A stretch of DNA of 64,000 nucleotides from Planifilum fulgidum (GCF_900113175.1 NZ_FOOK01000006.1:62001-126000), one strand, 5' to 3'; shown: positions 28,267 to 36,875, numbered from the stretch's first letter. Notes: generated by a model from the letters alone, not told the origin. Numbers and translations: made by a program.

Positions 28267-29061
28267 ATGAAAAAATGGTGGCTCGGACTGCTCTCGCTCG
28301 CTCTGCTGCTGGCAACGGCCGCATGCGGCGGAGGCAGCCAGGAAAAAACGACGCTCCACGTGGGGGCCACGCAGGTGCCCCATGCCGAAATCCTGAACCA
28401 CATCAAACCGACGCTGGAAAAAGAGGGCATCCAGCTGGAGGTGCGCGTCTTCCAGGATTACGTTCTGCCCAATAAAGCGGTGGAAGAAGGGGAACTGGAC
28501 GCCAACTACTTCCAGCACATCCCCTGGATGGAATCCACCAACAAGGAACAGGGATGGCACCTGGTCAAGGTGACGGGCGTGCACATCGAACCGATGGGAG
28601 CCTACTCCAAAAAATACAAATCCAAAGAGGAGATCCCCGACGGCGCGACGGTCGCCCTCCCCAACGCCACCAGTGAAATGACCCGGGTCCTGCTGTTGCT
28701 GGATCAGCAAGGGCTGATTAAACTGGACAACCGCGAAGGGGACAAAACCCTCAAAAACATCCGGTCCAACCCGAAAAAGCTGAAATTCAAGGCGCTGGAA
28801 CCGGCCATCCTGCCGAGGGTCCTGGATCAGGTGGACGTGGCGGTCATCAACACCAACTACGCCCTTCAGGCCAAGCTGAATCCGCTGAAGGATTCCCTGT
28901 TCATCGAGGACAAGAATTCCCCCTATGTGAACGTGTTGGCCGTCAAGAAAGGCAATGAAAAGGATCCGGCCATCCAAAAGCTGGCCGAAGCTCTCACCTC
29001 TCCGGAAGTGAAAAAGTTCATTGAGGAAAAATACGACGGCGCCGTCGTTCCGGCCTTCTGA
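28267..29061 (+). CDS. metQ: Methionine-binding lipoprotein
   Basis: A 264-residue NlpA-family lipoprotein: the signal peptide ends LLLATAAC (Cys20), and the mature protein starts with THVG-like TTLHVGATQVPHAEIL. The ANYFQHIPWM segment and VAVINTNYAL strand line the ligand cleft in this family. AAAGGAGG precedes the ATG. A strong terminator follows directly. The set metN-metI-metQ behind a SAM riboswitch makes methionine the likely ligand. Confidence 0.95.
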   Translation: MKKWWLGLLSLALLLATAACGGGSQEKTTLHVGATQVPHAEILNHIKPTLEKEGIQLEVRVFQDYVLPNKAVEEGELDANYFQHIPWMESTNKEQGWHLVKVTGVHIEPMGAYSKKYKSKEEIPDGATVALPNATSEMTRVLLLLDQQGLIKLDNREGDKTLKNIRSNPKKLKFKALEPAILPRVLDQVDVAVINTNYALQAKLNPLKDSLFIEDKNSPYVNVLAVKKGNEKDPAIQKLAEALTSPEVKKFIEEKYDGAVVPAF

Positions 29062-29066
29062 ATGAA

Positions 29067-29093
29067 AACCCCCGCGCACAAGGCGCGGGGGTT
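29067..29093 (+). terminator. metNIQ terminator
   Basis: An 11-bp perfect stem AACCCCCGCGC/GCGCGGGGGTT with a 5-base loop lies 6 bases after metQ; the following ATTGATT is only moderately T-rich. Confidence 0.75.
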
Positions 29094-29270
29094 ATTGATT
29101 ACAAGCCACCGACAAAATGGATGAGGGGGCGATTTTTCGTCCCGGCGCCCGCAAAAGCAGGAACCGCCCGGCAACCCCCCCGATGCCCATGCCGAAATCT
29201 GTTTCCACCCTGCGCACGAGGCGCAGGGTTTTCAGCACTGGACCCGGGACGGCTTTTCCTGAAAAGCCGA

Positions 29271-30866
29271 TCACAGCGACGCGATCCACGCCTTCCGCAC
29301 CTTCTCCTCCCGGTCCTCCCGGACGGAACCGGCGCGCCGGGCGCTCCGGATCCCCCAGAAGTAGAAGGCCAGAGCACAGGCGGCAATCAACAGCATGTCC
29401 ACACCGTAGGGAATCAGGTTGTACCCGCCGAATCGCTCGCTGCCCAGACAGGAAACCAGGACGATGAAGGCGAGGTATCCGATCAGCCACAATCCGGCTT
29501 TCAACCGGGGGATGAAATCGGTCCAGCCCTCCTTTGCCTGGTAATAGAGGTAGATCGGCAGGCCCAGCACCATGATCAAAACCACTTTGCCCGTCAGCGG
29601 CCAGGTCGCCCAATAAAGGATCAAGGAGGCCAGGATGAACGCCACCGGGGCGATCACGCCCATCCCCTTCACCCGGATCGGACGGTTCGCCACGTCCCTT
29701 TGGCGCAGCACCATGACGGCAACGGGCCCCGTTGCGTAGGAAATGAGCGTGGCGACGGAAATCACCTCCGCCAGGGATCCCCATCCGCGGAACAAAAAGA
29801 GGAAAACGAAGGCAACCGCCAAATTGAGCCACAGGGCCGCCCGCGGAACCCCGTATTTCGGGTGAATCGACCCGAATATTTTGGGCATATAACCGTTCTC
29901 CTTCATGCCGTAAACCATCCGCGCCGTGGTGGCGGTGTTGGTGATGCCCGCCCCGGACGGTGAAACAAAGGCGTCGGCAAAGAGAAGCAGGGCCAGCCAA
30001 TTGAGATTGAGGGCGATCGCCAGGTCGGCAAAGGGCGAGTTAAAGTGGATGCCTCCCCAGCCCTTGGCGGCCTGTTCCGGGGAAACGGCCCCGATAAAGG
30101 CAACTTGCAGCAGGATGTAGATCCCGCCGGCCATCAGGATCGACCCGACCACCGCGATCGGGATCGAGCGGCTCGGGTTTTTCGCTTCCCCCGCCAGATT
30201 GACCGGACTTTGGAAACCGTTGAAGGCGAACACCACGCCCGAGGTGGCCACCGCCGTGAGCACTCCGGACCAGCCATGGGGGGCAAAGCCGCCGTGGTCC
30301 GTAAAGTTTTCGGCGTGGAAGCCGGCGGCGATCAACCCCGCCACGGTGAGAAGGGGAACGGCCAGTTTGAACACGGTGATGGCGCTGTTCGCCGCCGCAA
30401 ACAGGCGAACGGTCCAGAAATTCAGCAGAAAGTAAACGATGATCAACGCCCCGGCCAAGAGGAGTCCCGCCGGGGACAGTTCCTGCCCGTCGTACAGGCG
30501 CCCGGCCCATTCCCAGGGCCACGAGCTCATATATTGGACGGAAGCCACCGCTTCCACGGGGATGACCGATACGATCGCGATCCAGTTGGCCCATCCGGAG
30601 AGAAATCCGACGAAGGGGCCGTGCGAATGCTGGGCGTACCGCACCATTCCCCCCGTCTGGGGAAACATCGTTCCCAGCTCGGCATAGGTCAGCCCGATGA
30701 ATACCGTGGCGATCATTCCCAAAACCCACGCGATGACGGCGGCCGGCCCGGCGACGGATGCCGCTTTCCAGGCACCGAACAGCCAGCCGGAACCGATGAT
30801 GGTCCCCAGCCCCGTCATCAACAGGGCAAAAGTTCCCAGTTCCTTCCTCACGTTTTTCTCCGACAC
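29271..30866 (-). CDS. APC-family amino acid permease (YveA-like)
   Basis: A 531-residue membrane protein of the amino acid-polyamine-organocation superfamily with about 12-13 segments. The first helix carries GLGTIIGSGWLFG, followed by TYAELGTMFPQTGGMVRYAQ. Length and overall pattern resemble the Bacillus aspartate/proton symporter YveA, but substrate is not proven. I start at a GTG at 30866 with GGGGAG 8 bases upstream; a GTG three codons earlier is possible. It stands alone and converges with metQ. Confidence 0.87.
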   Translation of the reverse strand: MSEKNVRKELGTFALLMTGLGTIIGSGWLFGAWKAASVAGPAAVIAWVLGMIATVFIGLTYAELGTMFPQTGGMVRYAQHSHGPFVGFLSGWANWIAIVSVIPVEAVASVQYMSSWPWEWAGRLYDGQELSPAGLLLAGALIIVYFLLNFWTVRLFAAANSAITVFKLAVPLLTVAGLIAAGFHAENFTDHGGFAPHGWSGVLTAVATSGVVFAFNGFQSPVNLAGEAKNPSRSIPIAVVGSILMAGGIYILLQVAFIGAVSPEQAAKGWGGIHFNSPFADLAIALNLNWLALLLFADAFVSPSGAGITNTATTARMVYGMKENGYMPKIFGSIHPKYGVPRAALWLNLAVAFVFLFLFRGWGSLAEVISVATLISYATGPVAVMVLRQRDVANRPIRVKGMGVIAPVAFILASLILYWATWPLTGKVVLIMVLGLPIYLYYQAKEGWTDFIPRLKAGLWLIGYLAFIVLVSCLGSERFGGYNLIPYGVDMLLIAACALAFYFWGIRSARRAGSVREDREEKVRKAWIASL

Positions 30867-31436
30867 CTTCTCCACTCCCCAACCCGCGAGACAACTTGAG
30901 GGATCGGGAAATGCCCCGCGGCGCCTATATTGGGGAGAATTATATCACAAATGGATTTACGGATTCTATTTATTTTACCTTTTGCAAAAAATTGATTCTA
31001 TTGACCAAACCGATGACATCAGCGGACGGGCTCCCATTTTTACTGTTTAAAAATTGAAAACAAAGGATTTTTCTTGCTTTGCGGGCATTCGTTTGTCTGA
31101 TTTCAAATATGCGCATTACAAAATTCTTATAAAAAATAAGGGAAAAAGCCCCGCATGCATCCCGAACCCTCCCCTTCCATTCCCCCCTCCCACAGGGGAG
31201 ATGGATTTCGCCTATAGGCGCCGCGGTCAAAAAACCGCAAAGCCATGGCGGTCCGGGTGCGGTTGCCGGGTCCCGATGTGATCCCGAAAATGATGAAAAC
31301 AGGAAGGAAATCCTTTTATAAACAGCCCGGTTTGCACGCTTTTTTGTCAAGCGGGGGCAATTTCGTGCTGCCTGCCAAACGGCGACGTGTTTGCAACGCT
31401 TGAGCAAATTCACTTATGATAAAAAGGGGTGAAATG
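30867..31436. other. AT-rich intergenic region at the start of the low-G+C island
   Basis: About 570 bases with no supported gene. Composition changes here from G+C-rich to A+T-rich. The divergent permease and TetR genes must take their promoters from it, but I could not fix -35/-10 pairs. Confidence 0.4.
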
Positions 31437-32018
31437 ATGGCGCGTGAAAGTAAATTTACTAAAAGCGATTTATATCAGGCCACCCACCATCTGCTGCTGC
31501 AACACGGCTACGCAGGGTTTCACTTCGGATTGCTTGCAGAAAAATTAAATATAACCAGAGCGGCTTTATACAAGTATTTCAATAACAAAGACGAGCTGAT
31601 TACGGAATATATGGCTTATGAAATGGAACGATTTCTGGAGGAACTCGAAAAAATCGGTGAATATTCCCGTTTTGAGGATCAATTGGACTTTCTGCTGCGG
31701 GTGATTTTAAAATACAGCGACATCCACCAGATCCTCTCCATGGCATTTCAAATCCCGAAATCGAAGCATGCGAAGGTCAATCAAACGTTGCAACAGTTGG
31801 AGCATCAACACGAAAAAATGTATGCGCTGTTAAACGGTTTCATCCACTTGGGGAAAAAAGAAAAGATGCTCAAACCGGAATTACCCGAGCACCTCCTGCT
31901 TGGTTTTATTTTTAACGCGGTGAACATTCCCAATCGGTCACACGTGCCGGAAGAAGAGTGGAAGAATTTGATCAAGGAGTTTCTTTGTTATGGAATGTTT
32001 GGAAAAAGATGTAATTGA
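31437..32018 (+). CDS. TetR-family regulator (possible HrtR-like)
   Basis: A 193-residue regulator. The N-terminal helix-turn-helix domain covers about residues 6-55 (LLLQHGYAGFHFGLLAEKLN then ITRAALYKYFNNKDELI). The rest is a helical ligand domain with several histidines (IHQ, KHAK, HQHEK, IHL). I chose the ATG at 31437, 6 bases after AAGGGGT. It sits just upstream of an FtsX-type permease and ATPase. The TetR-permease-ATPase order matches the lactococcal heme-responsive hrtRBA set, so it is probably the repressor acting on the two palindromes downstream. Heme as ligand is inference. Confidence 0.85.
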   Translation: MARESKFTKSDLYQATHHLLLQHGYAGFHFGLLAEKLNITRAALYKYFNNKDELITEYMAYEMERFLEELEKIGEYSRFEDQLDFLLRVILKYSDIHQILSMAFQIPKSKHAKVNQTLQQLEHQHEKMYALLNGFIHLGKKEKMLKPELPEHLLLGFIFNAVNIPNRSHVPEEEWKNLIKEFLCYGMFGKRCN

Positions 32019-32030
32019 CACTTGTGTAAC
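32015..32030 (+). promoter_or_regulatory. TetR operator O1 (overlaps -35)
   Basis: TTGACACTTGTGTAAC: an imperfect 7-2-7 palindrome with two mismatches to the O2 half-site, lying over the -35. Confidence 0.65.
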
Positions 32031-32043
32031 CTTGGCCTATAAT
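32015..32043 (+). promoter_or_regulatory. Consensus promoter of the efflux pair
   Basis: Perfect TTGACA and perfect TATAAT are separated by 17 bases. It overlaps the TetR stop codon, giving permease and ATPase their own promoter. Confidence 0.85.
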
Positions 32044-32072
32044 AGCCCCTAGCAATTTATTTTATGTCGAAA

Positions 32073-32088
32073 GTTACACTTGTGTAAC
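32073..32088 (+). promoter_or_regulatory. TetR operator O2 (downstream of the promoter)
   Basis: GTTACACTTGTGTAAC: a perfect 7-2-7 palindrome 58 bases after O1. The GACAC/GTGTC-like core resembles the operator type of lactococcal HrtR. Confidence 0.75.
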
Positions 32089-32146
32089 ATTAGACCCAAA
32101 GGGCATATACACGACAAAATCCAGTAAACACAAAAGAGGTGGACCT

Positions 32147-33268
32147 ATGTTTCTCGCATTAAGGGAATTGAGACATGCCAAATTCCGTTTTTTTATGATC
32201 GGTATGATCTTGTTGTTGATCTCTTGGCTTGTTTTCATTTTGTCCGGACTGGGAAACGGTCTTTCTTCCCTCAGTGCCGCGGTTTTCAAGAATATGGATG
32301 CGGATTACGTTGTTTTTGAAGAAGGATCCCGTCACTCCATGCTGAGGTCGGTGATCTCGGAGGACTTGGTCAAGGATCTCAAAGATCAAAACAATGTGCT
32401 TGATGCCGCCCCCATGGGTTATCGTACGGCAGTGGTTCTTAAAGAAAATATGTCGTCCGATGATGAAAAGATTGACGTCTCCTTCATCGGAATTCAACCG
32501 GGCACATTTTTGGAACCCGAAACCGTTGAGGGGAAGGGGCTTGCCAAAGGGAAGGACTCCGAAGTCATCGTCGATGTATCATTGAAAGATTCAGGCATTC
32601 AACTGGGGGACACCCTTGAAATTGAAGGGACTACGCAGACCATCAAAGTGGTTGGCTTTGTGGAAAATCAATCCTTTAACCATTTGCCGGCCGTTTTTAT
32701 GACTTTGGATATGTGGCGCGAGATTCATTTTGCGGCGCCAGGCTCAGACATGGGGATCGACAAACCCGTCAACGCCATTATGCTCCAAGGGAAGAACATC
32801 TCTCCGGAAAAGATCGATCAATCGCTGAAAGGGATTGAAACGGCAACCAAACAAGAAGCCATTAACGGCGTGCCCGGCTACACGGCTGAAAATGGGACGA
32901 TTATGATGATGCTTGCATTTCTCCTGACCATTTCCGCTGTGGTGGTTAGCGTTTTCTTCTATGTGATCACGCTGCAAAAAACGAACCAATTTGGAATTAT
33001 GAAGGCAATCGGGGCCAGCAACTCCTTCCTTGGACGATCCGTCGTTTCACAAGTGTTCCTGCTTGCTGCAACAAGCATTGGCTTGGGCATCGTGCTCACT
33101 TACGGAACGGCGGCCATTTTTCCGAAAGAAATGCCCTTTGCACTTGACCCCGTGCTTCTCATCGCCTATGCCGTCGCGCTGCTTGCGGTCTCTGTCTTGA
33201 GTTCCCTGATTTCCGTCAGAAAGATCACAAAGATAGATCCACTTCAAGCCATCGGGAGGATCGAATAA
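32147..33268 (+). CDS. FtsX-like ABC permease (HrtB-type)
   Basis: A 373-residue permease with the MacB/DevC-type layout: one N-terminal membrane segment, a large extracellular domain (about residues 45-245) and three C-terminal segments, ending in KITKIDPLQAIGRIE. The GIMKAIGASNSFLGRSVVSQ loop is the FtsX hallmark. It resembles HrtB, which expels heme in Gram-positive bacteria; other small toxic molecules are possible. Its stop overlaps the ATPase start (TAATG). Codon use is A+T-richer than in surrounding genes. Confidence 0.85.
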   Translation: MFLALRELRHAKFRFFMIGMILLLISWLVFILSGLGNGLSSLSAAVFKNMDADYVVFEEGSRHSMLRSVISEDLVKDLKDQNNVLDAAPMGYRTAVVLKENMSSDDEKIDVSFIGIQPGTFLEPETVEGKGLAKGKDSEVIVDVSLKDSGIQLGDTLEIEGTTQTIKVVGFVENQSFNHLPAVFMTLDMWREIHFAAPGSDMGIDKPVNAIMLQGKNISPEKIDQSLKGIETATKQEAINGVPGYTAENGTIMMMLAFLLTISAVVVSVFFYVITLQKTNQFGIMKAIGASNSFLGRSVVSQVFLLAATSIGLGIVLTYGTAAIFPKEMPFALDPVLLIAYAVALLAVSVLSSLISVRKITKIDPLQAIGRIE

Positions 33269-33963
33269 TGACAGGCATTGTTCTGGATAATGTATCCAAA
33301 TATTATAAAGTGGGAGATCAAGAACTTCGGGTTTTAAATCACGTTTCCATAACGGTTCATCCTGGCCAGTTTGTCGCAGTGATCGGCCCCTCGGGTTCCG
33401 GAAAAAGCACCTTTCTCTCCATCGCCGGTGCCCTTCTTGAGCCTTCCGAAGGCGATGTCATCATCAATGGCATCCGTCTGTCCGGTCTGAAACCGAAGGA
33501 ACTTGCAAAGCTGCGTTTGGAGCAGATCGGCTTTATTTTTCAATCCTCCAACCTTGTGCCCTACTTGACCGTTCTGGATCAACTGTTGGTTGTGAAGAAA
33601 ATGGCCGGCTCGATGACAAATAAGGATAAACGTTTTGCTCAAGAGTTGTTGGAAGAAGTGGGCTTGGGAGACAAACTCCACAAGTTCCCCGATCAGCTTT
33701 CAGGTGGAGAACGGCAGCGGACGGCCATTGCCCGCGCCTTCATGAACGATCCAAGCATCATTCTTGCCGACGAACCGACAGCCAGCCTCGATACACAACG
33801 GGCCTTTGAAGTGGTCGAACTGATTTCACGCGGCGTGCGCTCACGAAACAAGGCCGCCATCATGGTTACCCATGACGAGCGTTTATTAAAATATTGCGAC
33901 AAGGTGTATCAAATGCTGGATGGAAACCTGACATTGCTCAAAGAAACCTCGGCGGTCCGTTAA
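33268..33963 (+). CDS. ABC transporter ATP-binding protein (HrtA/LolD-type)
   Basis: A 231-residue ATPase paired with the preceding permease. Walker [10 protein letters not shown], signature LSGGERQRTAIARAF and Walker B IILADEPTASLD are intact. The type is that of MacB/LolD/HrtA exporters. It ends the three-gene set; the erm leader begins about 70 bases later. Confidence 0.9.
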   Translation: MTGIVLDNVSKYYKVGDQELRVLNHVSITVHPGQFVAVIGPSGSGKSTFLSIAGALLEPSEGDVIINGIRLSGLKPKELAKLRLEQIGFIFQSSNLVPYLTVLDQLLVVKKMAGSMTNKDKRFAQELLEEVGLGDKLHKFPDQLSGGERQRTAIARAFMNDPSIILADEPTASLDTQRAFEVVELISRGVRSRNKAAIMVTHDERLLKYCDKVYQMLDGNLTLLKETSAVR

Positions 33964-34034
33964 ACGGGGTCGATCTTTATCATCAGTTTGTTATCATCAA
34001 GACTGGATTTTACGCCTTGCAGGAGGGCGGCTTC

Positions 34035-34076
34035 GTGCATTCGGCCAGACTTCGCATCCCCGTTTTGAACGCGTAA
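34035..34076 (+). CDS. Erm leader peptide (ErmD/ErmK-like, RLR arrest motif)
   Basis: A 13-codon frame starting at GTG, with AGGAGGG 7 bases upstream, encodes MHSARLRIPVLNA. It aligns with the leader of the Bacillus ermD/ermK genes (MTHSMRLRFPTLNQ, as I recall it), sharing HS-x-RLR-x-P-x-LN. The R-L-R element is the macrolide-dependent ribosome arrest motif in such leaders. The erm coding region follows about 220 bases downstream after several hairpins. Stalling here should switch on the methylase. Confidence 0.75.
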   Translation: MHSARLRIPVLNA

Positions 34077-34094
34077 TTTCATACCGCTTAAAGC

Positions 34095-34198
34095 CTCTGT
34101 TTGTGAAGCAGAGTGCGGGAGAAGTCTGCCCTTTTTCACCCCTCAGGCAAAAGCGAAAACCGTTTTCAGGGAAAAAGGCAGCTTGAGCTGCCTTTTTT
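34095..34198 (+). promoter_or_regulatory. Putative erm transcriptional attenuator
   Basis: CTCTG (34095) can pair with CAGAG (34109), while the overlapping GCAGA (34108) can pair with TCTGC (34125) just before CCTTTTT, a weak terminator. A stronger one follows: GGCAGC/GCTGCC (34177-34192) plus TTTTTT. TTGTGAAGCAGAG (34101-34113) also has a perfect 13-base complement at 34277-34289. The arrangement resembles the transcriptional attenuation known for ermK; the exact switching is inferred. Confidence 0.6.
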
Positions 34199-34298
34199 GT
34201 TTCGACGACTCCGCGGAGGGTCTGCAAGGAATGGGCCCGATCCGCCGGGGCGGTCCAGCCGTTATCTCTTCCTGTGCTCTGCTTCACAAGCGGTCAGC

Positions 34299-35154
34299 TT
34301 GTGGATTTTTTGGAAAGAAAGGGGTAACGCGTCTTTCCGCCCGCGCAAATTTGCCAAACAGACAAGCGGAATCGACCCGCCCCATTTTTTGGGCCGGCAT
34401 TTCATTCATGACAAAAAACGGATTCGGGACATGGTGGCGCCGGCCCAAATCGAACCGCACGAAACGGTGCTGGATTTGGGAGCCGGAAAAGGAGCTCACC
34501 TTTGCCTTGGCCGAACGGGCGGGGAAAGGGATCGCCGTGGAGTATGATGCCCGGCTGGTTGACCGGCTGAGGAGGAAGACCTTTTCCAACGTAAAAATCA
34601 TTCAAGACGACATCTTGAACATCAAGCTGCCTGGGGAAAAATTCGTGGTGGTCTCCCATATCCCCTATGCCATCACCATGCCCATTCTGAAAAAGCTCCT
34701 GAACAACCCGTCAAGCGGCTTCCAAAGGGGATTGCTGGTGATGGAAAAAGGGGCGGCCAAACGCTTCACGTCCAAATTTGTGAAGGACAGTTACGTGGCC
34801 CTGTGGCGCATCCATTTTCACCTGCGGTATATGAGAACCATCTCCGCGTGCCATTTCTCGCCGCCGCCCCGCGTGGAATCCGCTTTGCTCAAAATTGAGC
34901 GGAGAGCGGTTCCGGTGATCCGGCCCAAGGCTTGTTTTGCCTTTTGGGCGCTGGCAAGTGATGTGTTGAAGGAGCTGCGGGCCCCCATTGATGAGGCGCT
35001 CAAAGGGGTTTTCACGCGCCCCCAAATCACCCGGTTGAGACGCCATTTGGGGATTGGACCCGACTTTGCCGCGGGCTTTTTATCCGCGATAGAGCGGCAT
35101 GTGCCCAAGGAAAAATGGTCCAGGATGAAAAGAAAAAAGCGGATCTCTATTTAG
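34299..35154 (+). pseudogene. erm: ErmD-type 23S rRNA adenine-N6 methyltransferase, frameshifted
   Basis: The family dimethylates A2058 of 23S rRNA and gives macrolide-lincosamide-streptogramin B resistance. One frame holds the N-terminal part (PPHFLGRHFIHDKKRIRD, VLDLGAGKGA), then near 34494 the reading continues in another frame with LTFALAERAGKGIAVEYDA, VSHIPYAITMPI (motif IV) and MEKGAAKRFTSKFVKDSY. A two-base loss from a GCGC-like sequence would explain it. No ATG fits; a TTG at 34299 is the only upstream start I see. The rest is intact to about 320 codons of frame. It may be an inactive gene or a sequencing error. Confidence 0.8.
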
Positions 35155-35188
35155 TCGCCCTCCCTGTTCCGAAGGCTAAGGCGGGCTT

Positions 35189-35216
35189 GCGGGACTTCTT
35201 CCCCGCTTTTTTCTTT
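35189..35216 (+). terminator. erm terminator
   Basis: GCGGG/CCCGC stem with an 8-base loop, followed by TTTTTTCTTTT. Confidence 0.75.
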
Positions 35217-35558
35217 TGGCAAGCCCCGTCCAAACTTCACAACCTCAAACCGCACACCATCGGCCGGTTGGTCCTCATCCTCCTGCTGAAATCGCCGGAT
35301 CATCATGATCGAAGCCGGACCTGTCGGCGGATTTCAGGGAATTCCGCACATGTTTTCTTCCCTGCGCCGATGAGGGGCAGCGCGCTCCGCCCGTTGTCCG
35401 GGGAAACTGCCCAATCCATGACAAAACGGAAAAGCGGTGATAACCGCCGGAGACGTCTCATACATCCTAAACAAACCCTTCCTTGCGAAAGGGCCTCTTA
35501 AGGATGCGGAGGGGAACGCTCCCTGCATGCTGGTGACGATCAAAAGGAGGCGAAGCGG
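35217..35558. other. Intergenic region between erm and the ZIP gene
   Basis: No gene recognised. Composition returns to G+C-rich toward its end, marking the likely right edge of the acquired segment. No IS end or direct repeat was found. Confidence 0.35.
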
Positions 35559-36677
35559 ATGGCGGTTTGGGGATGGGTGGCGGTCGCCGCCCTGGGATAC
35601 CTTCTCGGCGGATGTGCGATCGGGTGGAAAAAACACTGGTCTGAGCGGGGTCTTCAGGCGCTCTTGGCCGTCAGCACCGGGGTGTTGCTGGCGGTGGCCA
35701 TCCTGGGAATGCTTCCCCACGGATTGGCCGAATCGCCAAACGGAATCCCCTGGGTTCTCGCGGGGTTGCTTGCCGCCTGCGGGCTGCAGCGATGGCTCGG
35801 GAAAAGAAAACAGGAGAAGGCGGCCCATTCTCCGGGGGCGATGTGGGGAGCCTTGACCGGGATGGGAATCCACGCCTTTTTCGAAGGGGTGGCCCTGGGA
35901 GTCGGGTTCCACGCCGACGCCCGCCTGGGACTGGCGGTGTTGTCCGCCTTGGTGTTGCACAAAATTCCGGAGGGGGTGGCGATCGCCTCCCTCGCGGTGG
36001 CCGACGGAAGGAGAAAAAAAGCGATGGCGGCCGTCGGAATCCTGGCCGCCAGCACCGCCCTGGGAACCGGGGCGGCGCTCGCCGCGGCGGAAATCTCGGC
36101 GGCGGGCATTCCGCTCTTGTTTTCCGCGGGAATCCTGCTCTATATCGCGGGCACCGAATTGTGGCCGGCGGTCAACCGAAAACGCGGATGGGGCGGCCTG
36201 GTGTGGCTCTTGTCCGGCATCCTGCTGTACGGACTTTTGGGTTGGGGAAGCGAACTCCTCGCGCCGGCGGATGCCCATTCCCACACGCACCACGCGGTTT
36301 CTCCCCCTTCCGGGGCTTCCTCTTCCCATGATTCCCATCACCACGCACCGCTGGAGGTCCCCGGGGGATTGCCGGTGCCATCCGTTGAAATGAAGGTGGA
36401 GCCGGATGCGAAGGGAGGGTGGAACATCCACCTGTCCACTTCCCATTTCCGGTTTGCCCCGGAACGGGTCAACGGGCCGCACCGTCCGGGGGAGGGGCAC
36501 GCCCACCTTTACGTGGACGATCGGAAAATCGCCCGCCTGTACGCCCCCTGGTTCCACCTGGATTCGCTCCCCCCGGGAACCCACACCCTGCGGGTGGAGC
36601 TGAACAGCAACGATCACCGGCCCCTGACGCACCGGGGAAAGATCATCGAAGACACCGTCACCCTCTCGGTTCGGTAA
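35559..36677 (+). CDS. ZIP-family metal transporter with an extra C-terminal extracellular domain
   Basis: A 372-residue protein. The first ~235 residues form a ZIP-like membrane domain with about seven segments; the metal-site helices carry HAFFEGVALGVGF and VLHKIPEGVAIA. A His-rich linker (HSHTHH, then HDSHHHAP) follows. The last ~105 residues form a second domain ending HLYVDDRKIARLYAPWFHL then SLPPGTHTLRVELNSNDH, probably a beta-sandwich facing outward. ZIP proteins import divalent metals; the fused domain may capture metal. AAAGGAGG precedes the ATG. It appears monocistronic. Confidence 0.85.
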   Translation: MAVWGWVAVAALGYLLGGCAIGWKKHWSERGLQALLAVSTGVLLAVAILGMLPHGLAESPNGIPWVLAGLLAACGLQRWLGKRKQEKAAHSPGAMWGALTGMGIHAFFEGVALGVGFHADARLGLAVLSALVLHKIPEGVAIASLAVADGRRKKAMAAVGILAASTALGTGAALAAAEISAAGIPLLFSAGILLYIAGTELWPAVNRKRGWGGLVWLLSGILLYGLLGWGSELLAPADAHSHTHHAVSPPSGASSSHDSHHHAPLEVPGGLPVPSVEMKVEPDAKGGWNIHLSTSHFRFAPERVNGPHRPGEGHAHLYVDDRKIARLYAPWFHLDSLPPGTHTLRVELNSNDHRPLTHRGKIIEDTVTLSVR

Positions 36678-36812
36678 AATTAAGCAGGAAGCGGTACACC
36701 CCGCTTCCCCTCACGCCACTTCGTCCCTGGCGACAGCGCCCGTACCGGGCGCATCAAAACAAAAGGCCGTCCCGAGACGGAACGGTTTCAGGCTTTTGGC
36801 AGAGTATCAAGA

Positions 36813-36875
36813 GGGAAGCGATTTTTCGTCTCGGCTCCACGCAGTAGCGAGTCGCTCAACGAAAAATCGCTTCCC
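36813..36875. repeat. 17-bp perfect inverted repeat with 29-base spacer
   Basis: GGGAAGCGATTTTTCGT (36813-36829) and its exact complement (36859-36875) flank a short spacer that itself contains AGCGAGTCGCT. There is no coding frame. It could be a structured RNA, a protein-binding element or a remnant of a small mobile element. Confidence 0.5.
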
